DNA of 62,403 nucleotides. Source: Caballeronia sp. INDeC2. GTDB taxonomy: Bacteria; Pseudomonadota; Gammaproteobacteria; Burkholderiales; Burkholderiaceae. Under the pieces are notes generated by a model that did no database searches, was not told the DNA's origin, and saw nothing but the letters and a program-made list of their open reading frames with translations. The translations under genes and the position numbers were made by a program. Positions within the stretch are counted from its first letter, which is position 1, and every line of letters begins with the position of its first letter. Below, piece after piece: positions 47,177 to 57,090 of this stretch. The stretch spans positions 1-62,403 of the forward strand of contig NZ_JALQDG010000023.1 in the NCBI RefSeq assembly GCF_023631325.1. Direction: 5' to 3'.

Positions 47177-47196
<20 letters not shown>
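45709..47196 (+). CDS. Sugar ABC transporter ATPase with two nucleotide-binding domains (RbsA/MglA type)
   Basis: 495 residues from the ATG at 45709, placed behind AAGAAGGAGCG in the end of the LacI gene. The first domain has Walker [10 protein letters not shown] near 38 and Walker [13 protein letters not shown] near 160. The second has the degenerate GLVGAGRTE near 285 and signature LSGGNQQK near 400, followed by [14 protein letters not shown]. This tandem layout belongs to carbohydrate uptake transporter class 2, which imports pentoses, inositol, tetritols and similar small sugars. The permease gene overlaps its end by 20 bp. Confidence 0.92.
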
Positions 47197-48193
<997 letters not shown>

Positions 48194-48225
48194 CCGGAAT
48201 ATCCACAAGACAAGGAGACATCGTC

Positions 48226-49191
48226 ATGAAGAACATGCTTCGCGCGCTCGGCGCGCTCACCCTTGCGGCGAGTGCGTTCGCCGCCGCATCGCCGTCTGCT
48301 CATGCCGCCGACAAGGTCGTGCTCGGCGTCGCCATTCCGACCGCGGATCACGGTTTCACGGGCGGCATCGTATGGTGGGCCAACGAAGCGAAGAAGGAGC
48401 TGGAGAAGGCGCATCCTGACTTGAAAGTGATCGTGAAGACGGCCGGCACCGCGCCCGAGCAGGCGAACCAGTTGCAGGACCTCGTGACGGTCAACAAGAT
48501 CAACGCGCTCGTGATCTTCCCGCAGGAATCGGCGTCGCTCACGCAGCCTGTCGCGCAGGTGAAGAAGAAGGGCGTGTACGTGACGGTGGTCGATCGCGGA
48601 CTCACCGACACCAGCGCGCAGGATGCCTATGTCGCCGGCGACAACACCGCGTTCGGCAAGATTCCCGCGGAATACATCGCGAAGACGCTGAACGGCAAGG
48701 GCGACATCGTCGCGCTGCGCGGCATTCCGACGACGCTCGACAACGAACGCTGGACCGCGTTCGAAGGCGTGATCAAGCAGCATCCGGACATGAAGATTCT
48801 CGACGCGAAGTACGCCAACTGGAATCGCGACGATGCCTTCAAGGTGATGCAGGACTATCTCACGCGCTTCAAGCACATCGACGCCGTCTGGGCCGCCGAC
48901 GACGACATGATGGTCGGCGTGCTCAAGGCGATCGATCAGGCGAAGCGCACCGACGTGAAGATCGTCTTCGGCGGCGCGGGATCGAAGGAAGCGGTGAAGC
49001 GCGTCATGGACGGCGACAAGCGCGTGCAGGCCGACGTGTCGTACTCGCCGAAGTTCATCTACGACGCGATCAAGCTGACCGCCGAGGCGCGCCTGAAGGG
49101 CGACAAGCTGCCGCCGACGACCATCATCCCGTCGGTGCTCATCACGAAGGACAACGCCAAGCAGTTCTATTTTCCGAACTCGCCGTTCTGA
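48226..49191 (+). CDS. Sugar-type periplasmic binding protein (RbsB-like)
   Basis: 321 residues from the ATG at 48226, with AAGGAG nine bases upstream. A signal peptide is cut near AHA at residue 27. The mature protein is a type 1 periplasmic binding protein: [17 protein letters not shown] near 31, [18 protein letters not shown] near 93, [14 protein letters not shown] near 118 and [17 protein letters not shown] near 224. The sugar is not predictable from these; relatives bind ribose, galactose, inositol and tetritols. It belongs to the LacI-controlled operon. A hairpin follows its stop and may raise its transcript level over that of the enzymes downstream. Confidence 0.9.
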   Translation: MKNMLRALGALTLAASAFAAASPSAHAADKVVLGVAIPTADHGFTGGIVWWANEAKKELEKAHPDLKVIVKTAGTAPEQANQLQDLVTVNKINALVIFPQESASLTQPVAQVKKKGVYVTVVDRGLTDTSAQDAYVAGDNTAFGKIPAEYIAKTLNGKGDIVALRGIPTTLDNERWTAFEGVIKQHPDMKILDAKYANWNRDDAFKVMQDYLTRFKHIDAVWAADDDMMVGVLKAIDQAKRTDVKIVFGGAGSKEAVKRVMDGDKRVQADVSYSPKFIYDAIKLTAEARLKGDKLPPTTIIPSVLITKDNAKQFYFPNSPF

Positions 49192-49196
49192 TGTGC

Positions 49197-49223
49197 GAAG
49201 GCCGTTCACGCGGCCTTCTTTCC
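49197..49223 (+). terminator. Hairpin after the binding-protein gene, possible attenuating terminator
   Basis: GAAGGCCG (49197-49204), a six-base loop and CGGCCTTC (49211-49218) are followed by TTTCCC. The stem is perfect over 8 bp but the U-tract is short. It lies inside what looks like one operon, so partial termination or mRNA end protection is likelier than a full stop. Confidence 0.65.
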
Positions 49224-49237
49224 CGTAGAGGCGAAAG

Positions 49238-50311
49238 ATGAAGACCATCAAAGGGCCGGCGATATTTCTCGCGCAGTTCATGGGCGAAGAGCCGCCGTTC
49301 GATACGTTGGAGAATCTCGCGTCGTGGGCGGCGTCGCTCGGTTATGAAGGCATCCAGGTGCCCGCCGATCCGCGTCTGATCGATCTGGAAAAGGCCGCGT
49401 CGAGCGATGCCTATTGCGATGAGATTCGCCGCACCGTCGACGATGCCGGCGTGGCGATCACCGAGTTGTCGACGCATCTGCAAGGCCAGCTTGTCGCGGT
49501 GCATCCCGCCTACGACACGCTGTTCGACGGCTTCGCCGCGCCGCAGGTGCGCGGCAATCCCACGGCGCGCACGGAGTGGGCGATATCGCAATTGAAGCTC
49601 GCGGCGGCGGCGTCGAAGCGTCTGGGTCTGAGCGCGCACGTGACGTTTTCGGGCGCGCTCGCGTGGCCGTATGTCTATCCGTGGCCGCAGCGTCCGGCGG
49701 GGCTCGTCGAAGCCGCGTTCGAAGAGCTCGCGAAACGCTGGCGCCCGATTCTCGACGAGTTCGATCGCGCGGGCATCGACGTATGCTACGAACTGCATCC
49801 CGGCGAGGATTTGCACGACGGCGTCACGTTCGAGCGCTTTCTCGCGGCGGTGGACGATCATCCGCGCGCGAACATCCTGTTCGATCCGAGTCACTTCGTG
49901 CTGCAGCAGCTCGACTACCTCGCGTTCATCGACATCTATCACTCGCGCATCAAGGCGTTTCATGTGAAGGACGCGGAGTTCCGGCCGAACGGAAAGCAGG
50001 GCGTGTACGGCGGCTATTCGGGATGGACCGATCGCGCGGGACGCTTTCGCTCCCTGGGCGATGGCCAGATCGACTTCAAGGCGATCTTCTCGAAGATGGC
50101 GCAATACGATTTTCCCGGCTGGGCCGTGCTCGAATGGGAATGCGCGTTGAAGCATCCGGAAGACGGCGCGCGCGAGGGCGCGGTGTTCATTCGAGATCAC
50201 ATCATCCGCGTGGCCGAGCGTGCGTTCGACGACTTCGCCGGCAGCGGCGCGAGCCGCGAACAGATGCGCGGCGTGCTCGGGATCGGCGACAAGACTGGAG
50301 AGACGCGATGA
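49238..50311 (+). CDS. Sugar phosphate isomerase/epimerase family TIM-barrel protein
   Basis: 357 residues, with AGAGGCGAAAG before the ATG. It belongs to the xylose-isomerase-like AP-endonuclease-2 superfamily (IolE/IolH-like): SLGYEGIQVPADPRLIDL near residue 30, CYELHPGEDLHDG near 183, NILFDPSHFVLQQ near 211 and AFHVKDAEF near 241. The glutamate, aspartate and histidines of these segments form the expected metal site, with GWAVLEWECAL near 289 giving the final Glu. It overlaps the next gene, an oxidoreductase, by ATGA. The pair suggests catabolism by oxidation and isomerisation, as for inositol or related polyols, but the substrate is unknown. Confidence 0.85.
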   Translation: MKTIKGPAIFLAQFMGEEPPFDTLENLASWAASLGYEGIQVPADPRLIDLEKAASSDAYCDEIRRTVDDAGVAITELSTHLQGQLVAVHPAYDTLFDGFAAPQVRGNPTARTEWAISQLKLAAAASKRLGLSAHVTFSGALAWPYVYPWPQRPAGLVEAAFEELAKRWRPILDEFDRAGIDVCYELHPGEDLHDGVTFERFLAAVDDHPRANILFDPSHFVLQQLDYLAFIDIYHSRIKAFHVKDAEFRPNGKQGVYGGYSGWTDRAGRFRSLGDGQIDFKAIFSKMAQYDFPGWAVLEWECALKHPEDGAREGAVFIRDHIIRVAERAFDDFAGSGASREQMRGVLGIGDKTGETR

Positions 50312-51429
50312 ATCGCGTGCGGCTGGGCATGGTCGGCGGCGCCGAGGGCGCGTTCATCGGCGCGGTGCATCGGATGGCGGCGCGGCTCGACGATCGTTAC
50401 GAGCTCGTCGCGGGCGCGTTGTCGTCGGATGCGCGGCGGGCGGCGTCGAGCGCGGCGGCGATAGGTCTTGCGCGCAGCTACGACGATTATCGCGAGATGG
50501 CGCGCGTCGAGGCGGGGCGCTCGGACGGCATCGAGGCCGTGGCGATCGTCACGCCCAATCATCTGCATGCGCCGATCGCCACGGCTTTTCTGGAAGCCGG
50601 CATCCACGTGATCTGCGACAAGCCGCTCGCGATATCGCTCGATGAAGGCGAGGCGCTGGCGAAACTCGCGCGCGAGAAGGATCGCGTGTTCGCGGTGACT
50701 TATACCTATACGGGCTATCCGCTGGTGCGTCACGCGCGCGGGATGGTGCGGCGCGGTCTCCTCGGCGATATTCGCGTCGTGCAGGTGGAATATGCGCAGG
50801 ATTGGCTGTCGTTGCCCGTCGAGACGCAGGCGAACCGGCAGGCGGTGTGGCGCACGGATCCGGCGCTCGCCGGTCCGGCGGGCTGTCTCGGCGATATCGG
50901 CACGCATGCGTACCAGCTCGCGGAATACGTGACGGGCATGCGGCCGGCGGAGATATCGGCGGATGTGACGACGTTCGTGCCGAATCGCCGTGTCGACGAT
51001 CACGTGCAAGCGATGCTCCGCTATGCCGGCGGCGCCCGTGGAATGCTGTGGACGAGCCAGGTCGCGGCGGGCGAGGAGAACGCGCTGCGCTTGCGTGTGT
51101 ACGGCACGAAGGCGGGCATCGCGTTCGATCAGCAAAAGCCGAACGAGTTGTGGTTCACGCCGATCGGCGGCGCGTCGGAACGCATCACGCGCGGCCGCGT
51201 GCAAAGCCCGGAAGCGCTGCATGCGACGCGCGTGCCGGCGGGGCATCCGGAAGGGTATCTGGAAGCGTTCGCGCAGGTTTATACGGATGCGGCGGCGTGC
51301 ATCGCGAGTGGCACCACGCAGGGCGATGAGTGGCTTACGACCGTCGAGGATGGGGTCGCGGGGTTGCGGTTCGTGGAGGCGGTGTTGAGGAGCAGCGAGC
51401 GTAATGGGGAATGGGTGGCGTTGGGGTGA
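50308..51429 (+). CDS. Gfo/Idh/MocA-family oxidoreductase
   Basis: 373 residues from the ATG at 50308, overlapping the isomerase stop. The Rossmann fold starts LGMVGGAEGAFIGAVHR near residue 6. The family's EKP-like motif is CDKPLAISLDEGEAL near 108, containing the catalytic lysine, and GDIGTHAYQLAEYV near 194 carries the conserved Asp and His. It oxidises a sugar or cyclitol hydroxyl with NAD(P)+. Codons near the 3' end are visibly less GC-biased (GTGGCGTTGGGGTGA). It is the last gene of the LacI-controlled operon and faces gnd across a shared terminator. Confidence 0.88.
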   Translation: MNRVRLGMVGGAEGAFIGAVHRMAARLDDRYELVAGALSSDARRAASSAAAIGLARSYDDYREMARVEAGRSDGIEAVAIVTPNHLHAPIATAFLEAGIHVICDKPLAISLDEGEALAKLAREKDRVFAVTYTYTGYPLVRHARGMVRRGLLGDIRVVQVEYAQDWLSLPVETQANRQAVWRTDPALAGPAGCLGDIGTHAYQLAEYVTGMRPAEISADVTTFVPNRRVDDHVQAMLRYAGGARGMLWTSQVAAGEENALRLRVYGTKAGIAFDQQKPNELWFTPIGGASERITRGRVQSPEALHATRVPAGHPEGYLEAFAQVYTDAAACIASGTTQGDEWLTTVEDGVAGLRFVEAVLRSSERNGEWVALG

Positions 51430-51439
51430 TCCGAAACAA

Positions 51440-51468
51440 AACGGGGCAACTCCATGAGCTGCCCCGTT
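51440..51468. terminator. Bidirectional terminator between the sugar operon and gnd
   Basis: ACGGGGCA (51441-51448) and TGCCCCGT (51460-51467) form a perfect 8-bp stem with an 11-base loop, extended by flanking A/T pairs. On the minus strand it is followed by TTTTGTTT, which makes a good terminator for gnd. On the plus strand the tail is TCCGATC, so it is weaker there. Confidence 0.8.
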
Positions 51469-51488
51469 CCGATCAAGCCGTCAATCCA

Positions 51489-52895
51489 TCACGCCCAGTT
51501 CGCGTGAAAACTCCCCGCCTTATCCACCCGTTCGAACGTATGCGCACCGAAGAAATCCCGTTGCGCCTGCACGAGATTCGCGGGCAGCCGCTCCGAGCGA
51601 TACGCATCGAAATAGGCAATCGCCGATGAAAACGCGGGCACCGGGATCCCCGCCTTCACTGCCGCGACGACCACATCGCGCAATGCGTCCTGATACTTCG
51701 CGGCGATATCGCTGAAATACGGATCGAGCAGCAGGTTCGCGAGCTGCGGATTCTTCTCATACGCGTCGGTGATTTTCTGCAAAAAGCGCGCGCGGATGAT
51801 GCAGCCCGCGCGGAAGATCTTCGCGATCTCGCCGTAGTGCAAATCCCACTTGTACTCTTCCGATGCCGCGCGCAACTGCGCGAACCCTTGCGCATACGAA
51901 ACGATCTTGCTGAGATACAACGCACGCCGCACCGCTTCGACGAACGCGGCGCGATCGCCATCGAACTTCGGCGCCGGGCCGCTCAGAACCTTGCTCGCCG
52001 CCACGCGCTGATCCTTCAGCGACGACAGCACGCGCGCGAATACCGCTTCGGTAATCAGGGGCAGCGGTGCGCCGAGGTCGAGCGCGTTCTGGCTCGTCCA
52101 CTTGCCGGTGCCCTTTTGCGCGGCGCGGTCGAGAATCACATCCACGAGATCCTTGCCGGTTTCCTCGTCCTTCTTCGAGAAGATCTTCGACGTGATCTCG
52201 ATCAGATAGCTGTCCAGCTCGCCCTGATTCCACTCGACGTACACCTTGCCGAGTTCTTCGTTCGACAAGCCCGCGACGCGCTTCAACACGTCATAGCTCT
52301 CGGCGATCAGTTGCATGTCGCCGTACTCGATGCCGTTATGCACCATCTTCACGAAATGGCCCGCGCCGTCCGGACCCATGTACGCGACGCACGGCTCGCC
52401 GTCCGGCGCCTTCGCGGCGATCTCGGTCAGGATCGGCGCGACGAGTTCGTACGCTTCCTTTTGTCCGCCCGGCATGATCGACGGGCCTTTCAGCGCGCCT
52501 TCCTCGCCGCCGGACACGCCCGTGCCGATGAAATGCAGGCCCGACTTCGCGAGGTCCTGATTGCGGCGGATGGTGTCGGTGAAATGCGTGTTGCCGCCGT
52601 CGATGAGAATGTCGCCCTTCTCGAGCAACGGACGCAGCGAAGCGATGGTCTCGTCGGTGCCGGCGCCCGCCTTCACCATCATCAGAATGCGGCGCGGCTT
52701 TTCGAGCGACTCGACGAACTCTTCGAGCGTGTAGGTCGGCACGAGCTTCCTGTCGGGATTTTCGGCAATCAGTTCGTCGGTTTTGGCGCGGCTGCGGTTG
52801 TAGACCGAAACGGCGTGACCGCGGCTCTCGATGTTCAAGGCCAGATTGCGGCCCATGACGGCGAGGCCCACCACGCCGATAGCTTGTTTGCTCAT
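51489..52895 (-). CDS. gnd: 6-Phosphogluconate dehydrogenase, decarboxylating
   Basis: 468 residues, the usual length. [20 protein letters not shown] near residue 7 is the NADP-binding loop in two pieces. [22 protein letters not shown] around 125-145 and the [14 protein letters not shown] segment near 185 contain the catalytic lysine and substrate residues of the family. [11 protein letters not shown] near 360 is also typical. It oxidises 6-phosphogluconate to ribulose-5-phosphate, CO2 and NADPH. It stands alone, convergent with the sugar operon; the 239-bp gap upstream should hold its promoter. Confidence 0.95.
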   Translation of the reverse strand: MSKQAIGVVGLAVMGRNLALNIESRGHAVSVYNRSRAKTDELIAENPDRKLVPTYTLEEFVESLEKPRRILMMVKAGAGTDETIASLRPLLEKGDILIDGGNTHFTDTIRRNQDLAKSGLHFIGTGVSGGEEGALKGPSIMPGGQKEAYELVAPILTEIAAKAPDGEPCVAYMGPDGAGHFVKMVHNGIEYGDMQLIAESYDVLKRVAGLSNEELGKVYVEWNQGELDSYLIEITSKIFSKKDEETGKDLVDVILDRAAQKGTGKWTSQNALDLGAPLPLITEAVFARVLSSLKDQRVAASKVLSGPAPKFDGDRAAFVEAVRRALYLSKIVSYAQGFAQLRAASEEYKWDLHYGEIAKIFRAGCIIRARFLQKITDAYEKNPQLANLLLDPYFSDIAAKYQDALRDVVVAAVKAGIPVPAFSSAIAYFDAYRSERLPANLVQAQRDFFGAHTFERVDKAGSFHANWA

Positions 52896-53134
52896 GCTTG
52901 ATCTCCGGATGACCGAAGCGAACGCGGCTCGTGGCGCGGCTTCGGGATGAAAACGTGTCGATGGGAGCGGCGCTCGCGTGAGAGGTCGTCTCAGGCTCGA
53001 TCGGCGGCTCGACGGGCCGTTTCGCGATCCGATCGTCTTGCGCGAGCGCAGACCGCCCCGAATTTACCACTTCGAGCCGCATCCGGCAGAGTGTGCGCCG
53101 GCCGATCGAGCGCAGGGCGCTATGCCGTCTTAGA

Positions 53135-53518
53135 ATGAACGCCCGCAACGAGCACGCCGCGAAGGCCACCCGCAACATGCCGCCCTTCCGGCGCGCGCGC
53201 CGCCATCATTACTCCGTCTATGTGATCGAACTGTCCGGCACGGTCTGGAACGAAGCGCGTTTTCGCCGCGCGAATCCCGACTACGTGATCGGCATGCCGT
53301 TCGTTTATGTGGGCATGACCGGCATCGATCCCGACGTGCGTTTCGACAAGCACAAGGCGGGCATCCAGTCGAACCGTTTCGTGCGCGAGTTCGGGCTGCG
53401 GCTTCTGCCGCATCTGTACGAGATGTACAACCCGATGCCCTACGACGGCGCGCGCGACATGGAAGTGGAACTGGCGATCGGCTTGCGGGAAGCGGGCTAT
53501 GGCGTATGGCAGGCGTGA
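53135..53518 (+). CDS. GIY-YIG-like small protein
   Basis: 127 residues from the ATG at 53135; the ATG at 53177 (MPPFRRARR) is an alternative. The core begins YSVYVIEL near residue 28 and FVYVGMTG near 52, with RFDKHKAG shortly after. This is the order of the GIY-YIG nuclease fold (two tyrosine-bearing strands, then an Arg/Lys helix). The tail has LYEMYNPMPYDGARDMEVELAI, whose glutamate could be the metal ligand. The GIY and YIG triplets are altered (VYV, YVG), so nuclease activity is uncertain. The basic N-terminus (RRARRHH) would suit nucleic acid binding. Function unknown. Confidence 0.6.
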   Translation: MNARNEHAAKATRNMPPFRRARRHHYSVYVIELSGTVWNEARFRRANPDYVIGMPFVYVGMTGIDPDVRFDKHKAGIQSNRFVREFGLRLLPHLYEMYNPMPYDGARDMEVELAIGLREAGYGVWQA

Positions 53519-53548
53519 AACGGTGCATCTGACCAATAGGAGCGAGAC

Positions 53549-54484
53549 ATGCGGATTCTGGTAGTGGGCGCGGGGGCCATCGGTGGTTATTTCGGCGCGC
53601 GGTTGCTCGACGTGGGCAGGGACGTGACCTTCCTCGTGCGCGAGCGGCGCGCCGAGCGGCTGCGGCAATGCGGCCTGAAAGTGAAAAGTCCGGAAGGCGA
53701 TCTCGCGTTCGCCTGTCCGCCGATCGTGCTCGCCAAAGACATCGGCCAGCCTTTCGACCTCGTGTTGCTGAGCTGCAAGGCCTATGACCTGCAAGGCGCG
53801 ATCGATTCCTTCGCACCGGCCGTCGGCCCGGACACCGCGATCCTGCCGCTCCTGAACGGCATGGGCCATCTCGACGCGCTCGATGCGCGCTTCGATCCTG
53901 CGAACGTGCTCGGCGGCCAGTGCGTGATCGCCGCGACGCTCGACGCCGGGGGCGAGATCCTGCATCTGAACAACATGCATTCGATGACTATCGGCGAACG
54001 CACCGGCGGCCGTTCCGTGCGCATCGATGCGATCGCCGCGCAACTCGGCGGCGCGGGCTTCGATCTGAACGTGAGCGAGGACATCCTGCAATCGATGTGG
54101 GACAAGTGGGTGTTCCTCGCGACGCTCGCGACGGGCACGTGCCTGATGCGCGCGCCCATCGGCGACATTCTCGCGGCGCCGGGCGGCGAAGCGCTGCTGT
54201 TCCAGCTCTTCGACGAATGCCGCGGCATCGCCGCCGACAATGCGCACGCGCCGGGCGAGGCGGTCGTCGCGCGCGCCCGTGCGTTCTTATCGGAGCGCGG
54301 CTCGTCGATGACCGCGTCGATGCTGCGCGATCTGGAGAACGGCGCGCCGATCGAGGCGGATCATATCGTCGGCGACCTGCTGGCGCGGCGGCGCGCGGCG
54401 GTGAACGGTGTCTCCGCTCTGGCGGTGGCTTACACACATCTGAAGGCCTATGAGGCGCGCCGCTCGCGCATGGCTCGCGCCTGA
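53549..54484 (+). CDS. panE: 2-Dehydropantoate 2-reductase (ketopantoate reductase)
   Basis: 311 residues, with AGGAGCG before the ATG. ILVVGAGAIGGYFGARLL at residues 3-20 is the NADPH-binding motif of the ApbA/PanE family. LLSCKAYDLQGAI near 71 contains the catalytic lysine, and the DKWVFLATLAT region near 188 contains the second conserved Lys. GAPIEADHIVGDLL near 269 is the C-terminal substrate segment. It reduces 2-dehydropantoate to pantoate in coenzyme A synthesis. PanE family paralogues with other 2-keto acid substrates are common in Burkholderia, so the role in pantothenate synthesis is probable, not certain. Confidence 0.85.
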   Translation: MRILVVGAGAIGGYFGARLLDVGRDVTFLVRERRAERLRQCGLKVKSPEGDLAFACPPIVLAKDIGQPFDLVLLSCKAYDLQGAIDSFAPAVGPDTAILPLLNGMGHLDALDARFDPANVLGGQCVIAATLDAGGEILHLNNMHSMTIGERTGGRSVRIDAIAAQLGGAGFDLNVSEDILQSMWDKWVFLATLATGTCLMRAPIGDILAAPGGEALLFQLFDECRGIAADNAHAPGEAVVARARAFLSERGSSMTASMLRDLENGAPIEADHIVGDLLARRRAAVNGVSALAVAYTHLKAYEARRSRMARA

Positions 54485-54897
54485 ACATCCCACCGCAGAC
54501 CGTACGATTCAGCGCCGCCGCAATGGCGGCGCTGCGTTTGTCGCCACGCAAAAAATGACAATTATCAAATTGACTGAGAGAATATTGATTCCGTAGATTC
54601 GAGCATATGACGCTCGCAAAAATCGCTCCGATTAATCGTTTTCCTGACCACATTAGTATTATTAAAAGCTGTCTTCGGACGCTCAACGCCTTCGGCGCTG
54701 CGCGCGCGCTTCGTTTAATCAACCGATTTTTGTCGACTAGACCGGGACCAGGCATGTTTAAGAAGATACATAGAAAGCCTGATATATGTGAATCGACGCA
54801 AAAATGAGAACAACCTTTCGAGAAAACGATAAGCCGCCTGCCCGGGATAATCATTCGATTTCCACGAAAGGCGGCGTTCCATATCAGGAGGCATCAA
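54485..54897. other. 413-bp AT-rich region upstream of two unrecognised genes
   Basis: GC content falls to roughly 40-45% in sampled lines against well over 60% around it. A candidate promoter lies near 54560-54595 (TTGACT, then AATATTGAT). There are no convincing genes; short frames exist but lack ribosome binding sites. The composition suggests foreign DNA and possible silencing by H-NS-like proteins. No integrase, tRNA end or direct repeat marks an insertion boundary. Confidence 0.5.
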
Positions 54898-55248
54898 ATG
54901 AAAATCAGAAGCTCGGCGGTAATCCCCTCGCTCATCTGCCCGGGGACTCCTTTGGGTGGCGCGCAGATAGGAGTGGTCGTCCGTATCGTCGACTCCGATG
55001 CGTCGGTCTATGTGAATTACCTCCTGCAATCGCCCGACGGCACGCAGTCCTGCGCGCAGATGGACGTGCGGCGCCGGCGTAACCGCGATGCGCTGCTGCG
55101 CCTCGCCCTCGAATCCGGGCGCTCCGTGATGGTGGTCGGCGCAATCAACAGCTATGTGAAAACGGCAGTCGTCGGCGCGCCGGGTCACGTGTTTTTCGAT
55201 AGCGGCGGCCCGCAGCCGAACGATGCGCGGACCGATCACCCATACTGA
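54898..55248 (+). CDS. Unrecognised small protein with one copy of a repeated module
   Basis: 116 residues; AGGAGG lies six bases upstream of the ATG, a strong ribosome binding site. No signal peptide, membrane segment or known family is recognised. Residues ~23-92 carry one copy of a module that is present twice in the next gene: VVVRIVDSD, then YVNYLLQSPDG, SCAQM, NRDALLRLALESG and VMVVGAINSY. The alternating hydrophobic strands with one helix suggest a small beta-barrel or OB-like domain. The tail (GGPQPNDARTDHPY) is polar. It is separated from the two-module gene by 66 bp. Base composition is closer to the genome than in its neighbour. Confidence 0.65.
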   Translation: MKIRSSAVIPSLICPGTPLGGAQIGVVVRIVDSDASVYVNYLLQSPDGTQSCAQMDVRRRRNRDALLRLALESGRSVMVVGAINSYVKTAVVGAPGHVFFDSGGPQPNDARTDHPY

Positions 55249-55314
55249 TCGCATCGCGCTACGCGGTTAAAGGGACGCGCGCGAATCAGAATTTTTGACA
55301 GAAAGGGATCACTA

Positions 55315-55875
55315 GTGAGAAACGTAGATAGTTCAATCAACCTGGGCATCGTTCGAGGTGGCATTCCGCTCACGGGTGTCAAGGGCGGGTTTCTCGCCCG
55401 CATTATCGATTCGAACGATCTGGATAACGTCAATTTCGTCCTGAGAACAGGCGAAGGCGCATTATATTGCGGCCAATTGAATATCGCCACGCATGAGAAC
55501 AGAAACAATCTCTTGATGATGGCGCTGGATTATGGCCTGCCCGTCGCGCTTTCCGGCGACAATTCCGGAAATATAACGGGGCTCGCCGTTGCGCCGAGCG
55601 ATTCGCCCATTCCGTCGTTGAATTGCGCATTTTTGAAATTGCACGACACACGTACGGGCATGGTGGTGAGAATCGTCGATAAGGACCAAGGTTCGGCGAT
55701 CAGTTATGTGCTTCAGACGGGCGACGGGTCGCGTTATTGCGCGCAGATGTGGCCCAACAAGGATTACTTTGACAACAGAAACAGCCTTTTCATGATGGCG
55801 CTGCGAATGAACATACCGGTGACGATTTCGGGCGGCATCAATAACGAGGTGACGTCGATCGCAGTCGGATCGTAA
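55315..55875 (+). CDS. Unrecognised protein with two copies of the repeated module
   Basis: 186 residues from a GTG at 55315 with AAAGGGA upstream. Two copies of one ~80-residue module fill the protein. Copy 1 (residues ~20-92) has FLARIIDSND, VNFVLRTGEG, YCGQL, NRNNLLMMALDYG and VALSGDNSGNITGLAV. Copy 2 (~107-184) has MVVRIVDKD, ISYVLQTGDG, YCAQM, NRNSLFMMALRMN and VTISGGINNEVTSIAV. Invariant features across all three copies, counting the gene before, are R-I-[IV]-D, a G-x3-C-x-Q, and NR[ND]-x-L. No signal peptide is seen. GC is near 50% in sampled lines, well under the neighbours. The layout recalls oligomeric binding modules, such as lectins or toxin B-subunits, but no family is claimed. 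Confidence 0.7.
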   Translation: MRNVDSSINLGIVRGGIPLTGVKGGFLARIIDSNDLDNVNFVLRTGEGALYCGQLNIATHENRNNLLMMALDYGLPVALSGDNSGNITGLAVAPSDSPIPSLNCAFLKLHDTRTGMVVRIVDKDQGSAISYVLQTGDGSRYCAQMWPNKDYFDNRNSLFMMALRMNIPVTISGGINNEVTSIAVGS

Positions 55876-55960
55876 TCCGCGGTTTCGCGTCCGCTCGCCG
55901 CGGCGGGCGGGCAAGTTTTCTGCTAATTTCGTCGAGGGATAAAAAGCAAGGACGAGCGTC

Positions 55961-56299
55961 ATGAGCATGAATACCGAGTACGCGAAGACCGCGCCCGCGC
56001 GCGAGGAAATCGACGCGCTGAGCGGCGCGACGGTCGTCGAGTTCGGCACCGACTGGTGCGGCTTCTGCCGCGCCGCGCAGCCGCTGATCGCGCAGGCGTT
56101 CCAGGATCATGGCGCGGTCAAGCACATGAAGATCGAGGACGGCAGCGGCCGGCCGTTGGGCCGCTCGTTTCGCGTGAAACTCTGGCCGACGCTCGTCTTC
56201 ATGCTCGGCGGCAAGGAAGTCGCGCGCCTCGTGCGCCCAGGCGACGTCTCCGAAATCCGCGACGCGCTCGCGCTCATCGACGAACCGCTCGCGCAGTAA
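55961..56299 (+). CDS. Thioredoxin-family protein
   Basis: 112 residues. The active site is W32-C33-G34-F35-C36, a CxxC with Gly-Phe in place of Gly-Pro. VVEFGTDW before it, and the cis-proline segment KLWPTLVFMLGGKEVARLVRPG near residue 70 (two pieces), complete the fold. No signal peptide, so it acts in the cytoplasm as a disulphide reductase. The CGFC centre departs from classical thioredoxin (CGPC) and would be more oxidising. It is on its own between the foreign-looking genes and the acid-sugar operon; the gap to the next start is 59 bp. Confidence 0.88.
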   Translation: MSMNTEYAKTAPAREEIDALSGATVVEFGTDWCGFCRAAQPLIAQAFQDHGAVKHMKIEDGSGRPLGRSFRVKLWPTLVFMLGGKEVARLVRPGDVSEIRDALALIDEPLAQ

Positions 56300-56358
56300 C
56301 GGCGGCCGAGGGTTATTCCCCGGTTAAAGACTGTCGACGAAACTTGTATGATGACCCG

Positions 56359-57090
56359 ATGACTTTACGTGCCTCATCGGATCGCATGTTCGAAAAAATC
56401 CCGCCGCGCGCGCTGTCCGACACGGTCGCGCAGCAATTGCAAAAGTTGATCGAGAAGGGCAGTTTCGCCGCGAGCGGCAAGCTGCCGACCGAAGCCGTGC
56501 TCGCGCAGGAATTCGGCGTGAGCCGCACGGTGATCCGCGAAGCCGTCTCGCGGCTGAAGAACGAAGGCATGGTCGAGCCGCGGCAGGGCAGCGGCGTGTA
56601 CATCGTCGAGCGGGCGGGCATCCGGCCGTTGCGGATCGATTATGCGCAGGCGGTCGAGCCGGGCGCGGTCGTGCAGATTCTCGCGCTGCGCCGGGCGATC
56701 GAGGCCGAAGTCGCGTCCGAGGCCGCGCAGCGCCGCACCGACGAGCAACTCGCCGCCATCGACGACGCCCTTGCGCGCATCGACGAAGCGGTTCGCGAGG
56801 GCAGGGACGGTGTCGGGGAAGACGTGGCGTTCCACCGGGAAATTGCGAACGCGACGGGCAATCCATACTTTCTGAAAACCCTCACCTTTCTGAACCAGTA
56901 TCTCGAAGCCGGCACGCTCGTTACGCGCGGCAACGAGGCGCTGCGCGAGGACTTCATGCGCCAGGTGCGCGAGGAGCACGCGGCGATCGTCGAGGCGATC
57001 CGCTCGCGCGATTCCGCTGCCGCGCGCAACGCCGCGCAGACCCATCTCATCAACGCCGCGCGCCGTCTGGCTGAAGCGGGTATCTGTTAG
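56359..57090 (+). CDS. FadR-subfamily GntR regulator of the acid-sugar operon
   Basis: 243 residues from the ATG at 56359; the ATG at 56386 (MFEKIPPRALS) gives 234 residues and an equally typical start. Neither has a strong ribosome binding site. The GntR winged helix is at residues ~18-80 (LPTEAVLAQEFGVSRTVIREAVSRL and GSGVYIVE, in parts). The all-helical FCD ligand domain follows, with the metal-binding pattern D...H...H seen in DVAFHREIANATGNP near 155 and later histidines. It probably senses a tetronate or an intermediate and represses ltnD-otnKC-otnI-denD. It lies directly upstream on the same strand. Confidence 0.85.
   Translation: MTLRASSDRMFEKIPPRALSDTVAQQLQKLIEKGSFAASGKLPTEAVLAQEFGVSRTVIREAVSRLKNEGMVEPRQGSGVYIVERAGIRPLRIDYAQAVEPGAVVQILALRRAIEAEVASEAAQRRTDEQLAAIDDALARIDEAVREGRDGVGEDVAFHREIANATGNPYFLKTLTFLNQYLEAGTLVTRGNEALREDFMRQVREEHAAIVEAIRSRDSAAARNAAQTHLINAARRLAEAGIC

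Noticed and set aside
54607..54807. 66-codon frame in the AT-rich gap
   Set aside because: No ribosome binding site, no recognisable sequence, and it ends in the leader of the following gene.
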